The notes under the pieces are model-generated. The model saw only the letters and a list, made by a program, of their open reading frames with translations. It made no database searches and had not been told where the DNA came from. Of a stretch of DNA of 64,000 nt, positions 49,721-60,315 are shown one piece after another. The stretch is from NCBI RefSeq assembly GCF_024679095.1, contig NW_026111817.1, positions 178,501 to 242,500 of the forward strand. Direction: 5' to 3'. Origin of the DNA: Eriocheir sinensis. Its lineage: Eukaryota; Arthropoda; Malacostraca; Decapoda; Varunidae. A program made the translations under genes and the position numbers. The stretch's first letter is position 1. Each line of letters opens with the position of its first letter.

Positions 49721-49959
49721 AGCCAGTTTGTTAGCGCATCGCGGCATCACATTAGCCGTAAAAGGCGCTCAATCAGTCTGTCAGAATGTAACCACTCGCC
49801 AATATCGGCTGTCTATGTACCGAGTAGAGCGGCCCTCTATGCCCTGGAGCTGATGAAGCATATCGTAGTTAGTAACGATAGGGATAGGAGGGCTGATTCC
49901 ATCGATGCCTAGCCCTCCACAGCCTGTCAGCCCCTGACGACATGGAAGTTACCTATTGG

Positions 49960-50475
49960 GGAGGCGAGGGAAGTGGGGTTGAAGGGGATGGGATGAAGTG
50001 AAGGAAGGGTAGTGTTACATGGGAAAAGAAGGAAGGAAGGAAGTTGGAAGAAGCTAGGAAGGGAAGGAAGGGCTAAAAGGAAGGGATGTGATGGAAGTGA
50101 GGAAAGGGAAAAGAAAAGGTTACGAAGGGTATTGAAGGAAGGAAGGAAGGAAGAAGGAAGCTACAAGGAAGGACAAGGGAAGGAAGGTTATGAATGGGAA
50201 AGGAAGGGAATCGGAGGGGGAATGGAATGGAAATTGAAAGGGAGTGAGGCTAGGGCTGATGAGAGGCTGGAAGAAAGGAAGGGGAGGAGAGATATGGTAC
50301 AAGGAGAAGAAAGCAAGGGAGGGAAGTTATGAGAAAAAGCGGATAGGTATGGTACACAAGTAGAGGGGAGGGGAAAGAAAGGATGTAAGGAGGGTATGGG
50401 AGAATGGGAAGGAAAGAATGTAAGGGAAGGAGATGGAGATAAAGAGGGAAGGAGAAGAGTAAATGGAAATAATAT
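49960..50475 (+). repeat. Purine-rich (GGAAG/GAAGG) low-complexity block
   Basis: Almost only G and A on the plus strand with short irregular repeats of GGAAGG. Opposite strand bias to 47160-48850. Confidence 0.92.
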
Positions 50476-51164
50476 TGATAATGGTTGTGATGAGGATAAC
50501 AATAGGCACATAATAGAGTGTAGACGGGAGAACAGCTTAGGTGGAGTGATGAGGAACGCGGCACAGAAGGAGTGAGTTTATTCCTGTCTGTATATAGTCA
50601 GACTGGCCTTTGGTATTTGCTTCCATTCTCGCGAACGAAATTATAAGGTTGGTATTACAAGACACTTCTTCTCGCTAATCTATTTCTAAGCGCCGTAAGA
50701 GAGTCATTGTAGTTCTAATGTGTTTCCTTAGGTTCACGGTACAAGAGGAAGGGTCAAACTACCACCAGTGTCATAAAATTACTATTTAAATGCCTTAAAA
50801 CTTCCAAGCGAAAGGCTTGCTGAATATGTGTTTTGGGCGATTTAAAATTTTGATACGACCTTAAGAGTCGGGAAGTAATTGCTTGCTTCTTCTACTCGTG
50901 TTTTCTTATTTCCGCCAATGAAATTAATAGAGTTTAGAAGAATTCAGCCGTTTCTTCAGTCATGTTCTCCTTCTCTTCATTCCTGAACGAAGCTATTAGA
51001 GCTGTGAAGAAATTGCTCTCTACTCTGTGTTTCTATTCCCTCGTGGTCGAAAATTATAAGAGTCGGGGAAGGAATGTTGCTTTCTCTACCGTGTTTCTCT
51101 CATTCTTGGTATTATATGTCGATGATACGAGGAATAAGATAAATAACAAGAATGAAGAACATAT

Positions 51165-52200
51165 GGAAGAGCAAGACCCGAGAACGATATGAGAACAAAC
51201 AGAACAAAGTAGGCAAAAGACGAAGATGCGGGGAAGTCGGAAAACAACACTAGGAAAATAAAGAGGAAGAATTAGGATTGAAAAGAAGGAGAACAAATGA
51301 AGAAGAGCAAGAACAAGAAGAAAGAAGAAGACGAAGCTATGCTTGAAAAGAAAAGTTGAACAAGAAGCGACAAAAACAATAAAAACAAGAAGAAGAGTTG
51401 TTATAAAAAAAGAAGAGGCGAAAAGGAAAGAAGAAAAGAAGATAATCATAAACTCTCAGTAAGTTTGAGGAGAGAGGGAGAGATGAGTACTGAAGATGGT
51501 GAGGAGAGGAGGAAGACAGAGGAGGAGAGAGGAGGAGGAGGACAGAGGAGAGGGAGGAGGAGGGAGGAGGAGGAAGAGGAGGAGGAGGAGGAGGAAGAGG
51601 AGGAGGAAGAAGGAGAAAGAATAAAGAAGTTATTGGAGGTAAGGACAAACAGGAAGAGGAAAGACATGAGTAGTGATATTTACCGGAGGAGAGGAGGACA
51701 GGATGGAGAGTGGAGGAGAGGAGGAGGAGGAGGAGGAGGGAGGAGAGGAGGAGGAAAGTAAGACACAGAGAAAGGAATAAACAGAAGAGAGATGATGGAG
51801 AGGAAAGGGATTACTTGAGGAGGGAGGAGGATTAGGAGAGTGAGGAGAGGAGGAGGCAGGAGGAGGAGGAGGGAGGAGGAGGAGGAGGAGAGGAGGAAGA
51901 AGAAGAAGAGAAATGGATGAAAGTAGTTATTGGAGAAAGGAAGGAAACAGGAAGAGAAAGATGATGAGGAGGAGGATTACCTGAGGGAGGGAGGAGATTA
52001 GGGGACGAGGAGAGGAGGAGGAGGGAGGGTGAGAAGAGAAATAGGACAGCAAAGGCTGGAGTAGTGGAATAACAGGAAGAGAAAGACGATGAGAAGAGGA
52101 TTAATTTCTGTGGAGGAGGAGAGGATTTAGGGACGAGAGGAGGAGAAGGAGAAGGAGAGGAGAGAAGAGGAGGAGGAGGAGAGGAAAAAGTCAGAAAGAA
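51165..52200 (+). repeat. Purine-rich (AGG/GAA) low-complexity block with a ~180-bp higher-order repeat
   Basis: AGG and GAGGA triplets dominate 51450-52200. Within it a longer unit recurs: GGAGGAGGA... then AAACAGGAAGAG(G)AAAG, ATGA and ATTACTTGAGG-type words at about 51650-51830, 51940-52000 and 52065-52125. Glutamate or serine/proline frames are artefacts. Confidence 0.9.
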
Positions 52201-52279
52201 GGTTAGGCTTTTTATTGAGTATATCTAAACTGAATTGGTAGGAAGCTTGCTTTTTTTATTTTTTGTGTGTTACATGCAT

Positions 52280-52560
52280 GTTGTTGGTAAGGTGGTGGTG
52301 ATGATGGTAGGGTGATATAGGTGATGGGTTGGTGATTCATAGGTGGGGGGAGAATAAGTGTAAGATATGGTAAGGGTGGTGGTGGTAGGTGGTGGTGGTA
52401 TGATGGTAGTATTGTGGTGGTAGGTTATATTGGTGGTTTAAAAGATGATGGTGCTAGTGTTGGTGCTAGTAAGAGTGAATGATATATATTTATGTGGGAT
52501 GGTGGTGGTGGTGGCTTGGTGGTGGTGATGGTGGTGGTAGGTTGTGGGTGGCATTAAAAG
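52280..52560 (+). repeat. (GGT)n-rich imperfect microsatellite
   Basis: GGTGGT, GATGGT and GTAGG triplets dominate, with interruptions. Confidence 0.85.
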
Positions 52561-52984
52561 GATCTAAAAATTTAACTTCACAAACCTTAAATAAAATTGG
52601 TTAACGAAATCATAAACTGAAATAAGTAAATAGTTAACAAGCAAGTAAGAAAAGTTAGTAAATTATTCATTCATTCACATATGTTTTTTATGTTGATATT
52701 TCATCATTCTTTCCTTGGTGTTATTGTTCAGTGTTATGTCAATAAGGTCAGATCTATACTTTTTTTCTGTTTCAATTCATTTGATCAATTCTTCGCGTCA
52801 TGATGCCAATTTTGAATTATTAATTGAAAGGCTTCAACTTTGACGTGATTACCTGCTGGATTATGTGATGTATTTTTATTTATTTTTTTATTTTTCATTT
52901 TTTGAAGCATAAAAGATTTGCTTTTATGTGTTTTGTTTACGGGGTCATAGCATTTCTTGTTTTATAGAATGCTCTGTTTTTTAG

Positions 52985-53125
52985 CAGTAGTAGAAAGAAG
53001 TAAGAGAAGATATAATGATAATAAGATATAATGAGTGATATTCAGTAGTAAATTATTATAAAGTAGTAGTAGATAAGAATATATAGTAGTAGTAGTATAG
53101 TAGTAGAAGTAGTAGTAGTATCATT
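52985..53125 (+). repeat. (AGT)n imperfect microsatellite
   Basis: TAGTAGTAG runs with AGAAG and ATAA interruptions. Confidence 0.85.
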
Positions 53126-53129
53126 ATTA

Positions 53130-54060
53130 TTCTTGTTAATTTCATTCCAAATACTAATATCTACTATACATATATGAACTAATATGATTATTTTAGACCA
53201 CTTTCTGTATCACGGAATCAACCTAACGCCGAATCTAATTTTATCTCAGCAGTTTGACGTAAAAAAAACCAATATAAAAAGCCTTTCAGCAAACAGATAT
53301 AAGATTCCAACATACCAATACAAGGAATCTAAAAATCTTGTTGTGTAAAAAAGTCCAGCAATCGAGACTTTTTCTACATGTTAAAGTTTTATGCATATCT
53401 TTTTTTTATTTGTTTTTATGAGTTGAATGAATTCAACGAACGCCAAACTTTGAAGTTGAGGCGGGGAAAAAATAATCTAAATCCACTACACACACACACA
53501 CACACACACACATCAATAATAATATGACACACACACACACACACAATAACAAGGCCATGCTGCCACAAACACACACATTTATTCTTCAGTTTAATTCCTA
53601 GCACCAGAATAATTCTCTTCTCGCTCTCGCTTCCTCGTTTTCGCTTTCTCCTCTTCAACGCATTGTAAAATCAAGCACGTTATCTCAGTTAAATATAAAT
53701 TCTGCTTAACGCTAAAATTCATGTAGAAGTAAGATATCTGTTGTCCTTTCGTTTCGAGGGGAAAATGAACACAAAAGAGAACGCTATTACTTTTTTAATA
53801 TGTTTAGTGCTGCAGCTTCTGCAATGTGGGATGCGAGCAATGGAGGCAGAAGGGAGGAAGGAAGAGGTGGTGTGTGTGTGGAGGATTGAGCAAAGAGAGG
53901 GGAGTTTTGAAGGAGTGTAAGGGAGGAACGGGAAAGGCGTTTGTTGAGGATTGAAAAAGCAAGGAGGGGGACTGGTTTGAGGAGTGAGAGAGAGAGAAAG
54001 GAGAGAAGGAAAGGGAGCGAGCGTTAAGGATTGAAAGTAAAGAGAGTAGGACCAGGAAGA
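53130..54060. other. Non-coding stretch with two short CA runs
   Basis: CA runs at 53487-53512 and 53527-53545; purine-rich from 53850 onward. No gene seen. Confidence 0.5.
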
Positions 54061-54072
54061 GGAGGAAGAGGA

Positions 54073-54075
<3 letters not shown>

Positions 54076-54160
<85 letters not shown>

Positions 54161-54192
54161 GAGAGAGCTCGAGAGAGAGCGAGAGAGAGAGG
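54076..54192. repeat. (GA)n microsatellite
   Basis: GA tract with GATA, GCTC and GC interruptions near the right end. Confidence 0.97.
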
Positions 54193-54239
54193 CCCGCAGA
54201 AGCACATCTCAGGCGTGAAGTCACCTAAAGTGTAGTGCA

Positions 54240-54790
54240 ACATATGTTACAGGATACTGAAAGATGTCGAAACTGTGCTGCCAGATTGTTCACTAGCCTC
54301 TTATATTTAATATCAGACTGTCCTTGTAGACTCCTGGTCATGAGAGATTCACTTCAAATTATCAAGTTTAAAATAGTTAATTCTTCGATGCTTTGGCAAT
54401 AGTTAGCGGTCAGAAACTGTAAAGACTTCAGCCTGAGTACTGACAACCAAAACGGTGGTCGAAATATGTTAAAATAATATTGGAAAGAAATCGATTATGA
54501 AGAGAAAGGTTGCACTTGAAACCTCAAAATTAAGCGGCCAGGTGAACTTAGACAATTTTTAAAGTAGTTGAAAGAGTAGTTAAAAGATAAGAAAAGGCAG
54601 AAAATAAGGAACAATGAAGGAAAAAATAAGACTGTAAAAAAGATGAAGATAAGAAAACAGCAAAAAGAGAGAAACAAGAATAGAAGAATCAAAGAAAAGG
54701 GCAATTACTATGCGTTGTAAGTTTGTTGACGAAAACTTGAAAAGTACTGGTTAAAAGAAAAAGGTGGCAATCTTAACGGTACATTTAGGT
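54240..54790. other. Non-coding stretch, nothing recognised
   Basis: AT-rich, A-rich from 54560 to 54710. No feature supported. Confidence 0.35.
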
Positions 54791-54794
54791 CTGG

Positions 54795-56640
54795 CTATTA
54801 TGACCCAAAAGAAATATTATCACTATGATTCTTATCCTCTGGTACAGGACCTTGTGCTGAAAAAATTACGCATATGATTCTCATCCTTCAAGCACAGGAC
54901 CTTAAAGAAAATGCAATACCATGATTCTCAACCTTCGCTACCAGGGACCCCTAAAAAATTAATATATATGATTCATTCTTCAAGCATACAGACCCTAAAG
55001 AAATAGCACATTGATTCTTTATTCACAGGACTCCTCTAAAGAAATAGTAATACTTTGATTCTTATCCTTCTCATAGCAGGACCTCAAAGAAAATTAATAC
55101 ATAGATTCATTTTCAAGTACAGATTCCTAAAGAAAAATTAATATATATGATTCTTATCCTTCGCCACAGGACTCCCAAAAAGCGAAAATGGACACTTGAT
55201 TTTATCCTTCACATGACCCTAAATAAATATTAATACTTTGATCTTATCCTTCAAGCACAGGACTCCTAAAGAAAATGTACAATTATGATTCTTATCCCTT
55301 CAAGCACAGGATCTAAAGTACACATAATACTCTCTGATTCTATCCTCTGCCAACAGTGGACCTCAAAGAAAATGTATTACTATGACTTTATCCTTCAAGT
55401 AACAGACTCAAAACAGTATTATAATACTTTTGAATTTATCTCTGCCAATAGTGACTTTAAAAGAAATATTTTTCAATACTTGATTCTTTTACTCTGCTAC
55501 ACAGGACCCTAAATATAATTAATAATGAAGTGATTTCATCCTCTGCTATTATATTCCTAAAGAAAATTAATATTATGACTTTATTCTTCAAGCACAGGAC
55601 TCGTAAAAGAAAATTAATATTATGATTCTTATTCTTCGTATATTATGACCCCTAAATATACCAATATTATGACTTAATTCTCTGCTAAGGTGACTCAAAG
55701 AAAAATTAATATTAAGATTCTATCCTTCTCAAAGTACAGACTTAAAGAAAATTCATTATTATTGATTTCATCCTCTCAAGTACAGGACTCCAGAAAATTA
55801 ATATATATGATTCATTCTCAAGTATTGGTGACTCCTTGAAGAAAATTAATATACATGATTCTTTATTCTCAAGTACAGGACTCCTAGAAAGAAAAATTAA
55901 TATATATGATTCTTATTCTTCGCTAAGGACCCTAAAGAAAAAAATTGTTAATATATGATTCTGTCCAAGCACAGGATTCCAGAAAATGCAATACTAAGCG
56001 ATTCATCCTAGTACAGGACTTGAAGAAAATTATCATATATGATTCTATCTTCAAGTACAGTGGACTGAAAAGAAAAATAATACTAAGGATCCTATCCTTC
56101 AAGTTATTGGTGGACCCTAAAGAAAAATAATACTATGATCCTTATCTCAAGTTGCCAGACCTCAAAGAAAAATTAATATATATATCTTTATTCATCAAGT
56201 ACAGGACCCTAAAATAGTGGAATTCATTATTATGATTTCTTATTTCAAGTACGGACCTAAAGAAAAATTAATACTATGATTCTTATTCTTCAAGCACAGT
56301 ATCTAAAAAGAAACATAATACTACAGATTCTTATCCTCAAGGCCAGGACTCCTAAAGAAAATTACTATATGATTCTATCTTCAAGCACAGGACTCCAAAA
56401 GAAATATTAATACTTCATGGGATTCTTATCCTTCTGGTACAGGACTCCTAAAGAAAATGTAATACTATGATTCTTATCCTTCAAGTACAGGACTCCCTAA
56501 AAGAGGGCCCAAAATAATATTATGATTCTTATTCTTCAAGTACCAGTGACTCCTAAAAGAAAAATTAATACTGTGACTTATCCTTCAAGTACAGGACCTC
56601 TAAAGAAAAATTAATACTATGATTCTTATCCTCCAGACGC
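54795..56640 (+). repeat. Minisatellite array, ~50-bp unit, about 36 copies
   Basis: The unit reads approximately TATGATTCTTATCCTTCAAG, CACAGGACTCCTAAAGAAAA, ATTAATAC. It repeats without interruption for about 1.85 kb. Copies differ mainly by loss or gain of single bases in runs (TTCTTA, CCT, AAAA) plus a GCCACAGG/GTACAGG variant. Ends next to unrelated sequence at about 56650. No coding potential; it lies downstream of the protease-like gene's last recognised exon. Confidence 0.93.
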
Positions 56641-56984
56641 TCGGCTCTCACAAAAAGTAATTCAAAAGCCTGTAATGGAGGTTAGTTGGAGTTTACATGA
56701 TAGTGGGGGAGTTTTTCGTAAAGTCTTTTTACATCGTCAAGGGCAACAAAAAGGAAGTACAAAAAACCCCACTACCTTCATAACTCCCAGAAAAAATAAA
56801 ATGTGAAGAGTAGCCAAAAAGAGGTCAATTTCGGGTGGAGAGGTGCAGAACCTTGTCAAACCAATCACTAGGCCCATAAAAACTACCGGCGGAAATCAAC
56901 ACAACCTTCTAGGGAAAGCCTTAGTACTGCAGAAACGCGATAGTAGCCAAGCTCAATAGGTCTGGAATGTGAGCCTATATATGG

Positions 56985-57395
56985 TCCCTATTCTTAAACG
57001 TATCAGTACTTCCATTACGACTATTTTCCAAGGCCAGCAGAGAAGACTCAACCAGGTTTTCATGGGCGGTGATTTTCTCGTTCATTGATGGAGAAGTCAG
57101 TGAAATCTATCGCCTTAGGATCACAAAACAGTCCGCAGAAATGATGATACCAACTTCTGCGGTAGCCTCTTTTTCAAACATCAGGTGTGCTGGGCTTCCA
57201 TTAGCGGGTATTTCTGGGCGTTGCAGAGAGAAGACCTGAACTGGGCTTTGATGGGTGATTTCGTTCCTACATGATCGCAGAGAGTCAAGTACAACACTAT
57301 CAGCAATAGGATCACAAAACAGTCCATGAAAATCCCTCAAGAGCTGATATTTCTGAGAGGTCTTTCAAACAGGCGAAATCAGGGGCTCCGATACG
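56985..57395 (-). repeat. Diverged two-copy duplication, ~190-bp unit
   Basis: On the minus strand, GGACTGTTTTGTGATCCTA, ATCACC.CC.ATCAAA or GCCCATGAAA, and TCTTCTCT.TGC...GGAA or GCCCAGAAA...TAATGGAAG occur in the same order in both halves (about 57395-57190 and 57190-56985). No domain seen. It overlaps the region just downstream of the last protease-like exon. Confidence 0.55.
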
Positions 57396-57444
57396 TTTAA
57401 AGTCCGAGGCTTGTGTGTTGAGGGGCTTAGGTGCAGGTGTCCGA

Positions 57445-57600
57445 GCCAGTCTTATCAGCGGATCCGATTGGGCGTAGGCGGGGACACGCGTACCTCCTGG
57501 GAAGCCCAGTGGCGCAGCCACCTGCGTAGCTCACGATGCCCACCACCAGCTCACCTGTCGCCGCACACCTTTCGCCACGAGAGGCCACCGCTGTCGATTT
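57445..57600 (-). CDS. Protease-like gene, active-site Ser and C-terminal exon (v)
   Basis: Follows acceptor TTGCTTTCCTGCAG. Reads EIDSGGLSWRKVCGD, then GELVVGIVSYAGGCA, and after a frameshift GFPGGTRVPAYAQ. GAC-AGC-GGT-GGC for DSGG is at 57595-57584. The GIVSYAGGCA word with PG..TRVPAY is the standard end of trypsin-like proteases. Stop codon not assigned because of the shift; one frame ends at TGATAA near 57458. Confidence 0.7.
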
Positions 57601-59062
57601 CTGCAGGAAAGCAATGCACGCTCGTCATCATCTCAGTGGTTGCCAGGATAAGAAAGGAGTCTGTAAATTGCAGTCTAACCCTTAATTAAAGTAACACCTA
57701 CCATGATTAGAGATTTCCCCTGTCAGATAAATGGGGGCCGGAAGTCATCAGTCAGTCAGTCTAAAATCACGTCAGTCGAGTCTCGTCGCGCGTGAGTCCC
57801 TGCCTTCAACGCGCTTTTCCCGGGCGTCGTGACCAGTGAGCTTCCCGCCCTCCCACCGTGCCCTGGCCTGGATTAATGGGCGTGGCGCGCGAGGGAGAAT
57901 GGTCTTTTTAAATAAGGGTTGCCAGTGGAGGGGCGGGGCGTGTCCATCATAGGTGACGTGAGCGACCGTGGCTCGCAGGGACCCATCCATCAACCGTACG
58001 TTCCAGAAAGGAAGCTTACGGTAAAAGAGGAGGAATATTATACTGAACCCCCTGCTGGTAATGTGTTTACTTACGGTGACGGAGTGAATATTATACTGAA
58101 ACTCTTGCTGTTACGTGTACATTGCCCGGTGAGGGAGGAATATTATACTGAATCCCCAGCTGTTACGTGTTTACTTACGGTGAGGAGGAATATTATACTA
58201 GTCTCCAGCTGTTGCATGTTTACTTGACAGGTGAGGAGGAATATTATACTGAATCCCCAGGCTGTTACGTGTTTACTTTTACAGTGAGGAGAGAATATTA
58301 TACTGAATCTCCTGCTGTTACGTGTTTACTTTACGGTGAGGGAGTGAATATTATACTGAGCCCCCTGCTGTTATTGCCGTGTTTACTTTTCACGGTGAGG
58401 GAGGAATATTATACTGCGTCTAGCTGTTACGTGTTTACTTACGGTGAGGAGAATGATATACTGAATCTAGCTGGTTACGTGTTTACACGGTGAGGAGAAT
58501 ATTTACTAGACCGGCTGCTGTTATATACGTGTGTTTACTTTACTTTATGAGTGGAAATGCGTAGAGGCAAGTTTCACATTGATTGATACTGGCATTGTAA
58601 AAATAAGCTCTATAGCAACATATTCGTCACCCTCTATAAAAATAATCGCCCTAAGTCATTTTCCAGAGATTTTAGGTTTTATTCTACATCAATTTTCAAT
58701 AAGTGACTCCCATTCTCTATTTTTTTTGCAGCTAGGGAGAGATGGTTCAAGGGCAAAAGAAAATATATAAAAAAAGCCCGCTACTCAAAATGTATAGCGC
58801 CGTATTCTGTGTATCTTAGGGTGCCTTCGTCATTCAAAGGCTTAGTGTTCTAAATCTGGCCTTTTTCACTTCTGCCTAAATCTTAAGCCAAATGAGAGAA
58901 TGACAAATGTCTTTTCTGATTTCCTGTAAAGTAGAAAATAATGGCTTAGGCAGTCGTTTGTTTATGAAGGTGACGATATGCTTTGAGTCATGTGTTTAGA
59001 GAGAGCCGCTTATCAAATCATTTTTCTGTTTTATTGCAACAGGAAGCAGCTCAAGGTAGCAG

Positions 59063-59093
<31 letters not shown>

Positions 59094-60279
59094 TCATTAT
59101 CATCATCAATAATATTTCACACACACACACACACACACATTCCTGGCATGTATCTTTTGGTGGGCGTGAGGGCACAGATGAAACAAAGGGCTGGGTCGCC
59201 AGAGGGGCACACTCCAGTCGCTGATCACGTCCAGAAGCTCACCTCCTGCAGTGATGAAAGCGGTTTCCGGCACCTGTAGGAAGGGGGGAGGGAGAGGTGA
59301 GGAGTGGAGTGGAGGTGGGGAAGAGCTAGGAGGAAGGTTTAGGGGTGATGGGAAGGATAACAGAAGGCTTGACAGTCCAGTAATACCCCGTAGATCTCTG
59401 CGAAGGCAATTAGCACCCAACAGCATGTGACATTGCTTCTCCAGGTCATTGTTCCCAGTGCTCCAAGCGTCTCACATCCATACAGTAAGACTTAAAGAAC
59501 AAGCACAAAGCGACTTAAAGAGATTCTTTGTCCGCCTACATAGATCTCAAGGGACAACGTCATATACTCGTATTGAGCTGAGAGGCCATACACACCGCGG
59601 GGGGTATCAGGCCAATCTGTCGAGAGCTTCCTGATGAGACTCACCATGCTTCACTGAACTACGCACGCCAACCAAAAGGTGGTGTGAAAGATTTTGGTGA
59701 CACTGACTTCCCTCCACATGAATGCGTCAGCAGATGAACTGTGTCACCCAGAAAGCCTCAAAACGACTGGAGAAATGGACATTTGGAAGCAGTTGCAGAG
59801 TCTTGAATAGATTACAACCAAACTCAACAAATAAGGCTCACAAAGCTAACAAGAGGAGGAGAATAGGGACAAGGGGTGATGACAACGTTTCAGCGTCGCG
59901 GACAGTTGCCACTTCGGTCGCCCTGCCCCCGGCAATCACCCTCGAACATGAGGAGCATGGCCCTGGCCAGGCCACCGCCTTGCCGGAAGCGAAGGGAATG
60001 TCCCCGTCCTGGGCGATGCACTGCACGCTGACCTTGTCCGTGAAGGCAGACGGCCTCTCTCAAGCTCGATGACCGCCACGTCGTTTTCCTGGCGGGGGGA
60101 AGAGGAGGAGGAGGAGGAGGTGAAGGGAGGCAGAGGTGGAAGTAGAGAAGGACGGAGAGAGTAGCCTGAAGAGAATAGGAAGAGATATAAGGAGAAAGAG
60201 GAAGAGGTGGTGGAAGAGTAGAAGGTGGAGGTGGTTGGTTTGAGTGATGGTGAATTGTGGCAATAATAATAATACACAC

Positions 60280-60315
<36 letters not shown>

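Noticed and set aside
51465..51761. Glutamate/glycine-rich 98-codon frame
   Set aside because: Low-complexity AGG/GAA repeat.
59400..59720. Possible RTE-type reverse transcriptase tail (VLLYGCETLGAL on the minus strand)
   Set aside because: A single short word with no further RT motif around it; too little to call an element.
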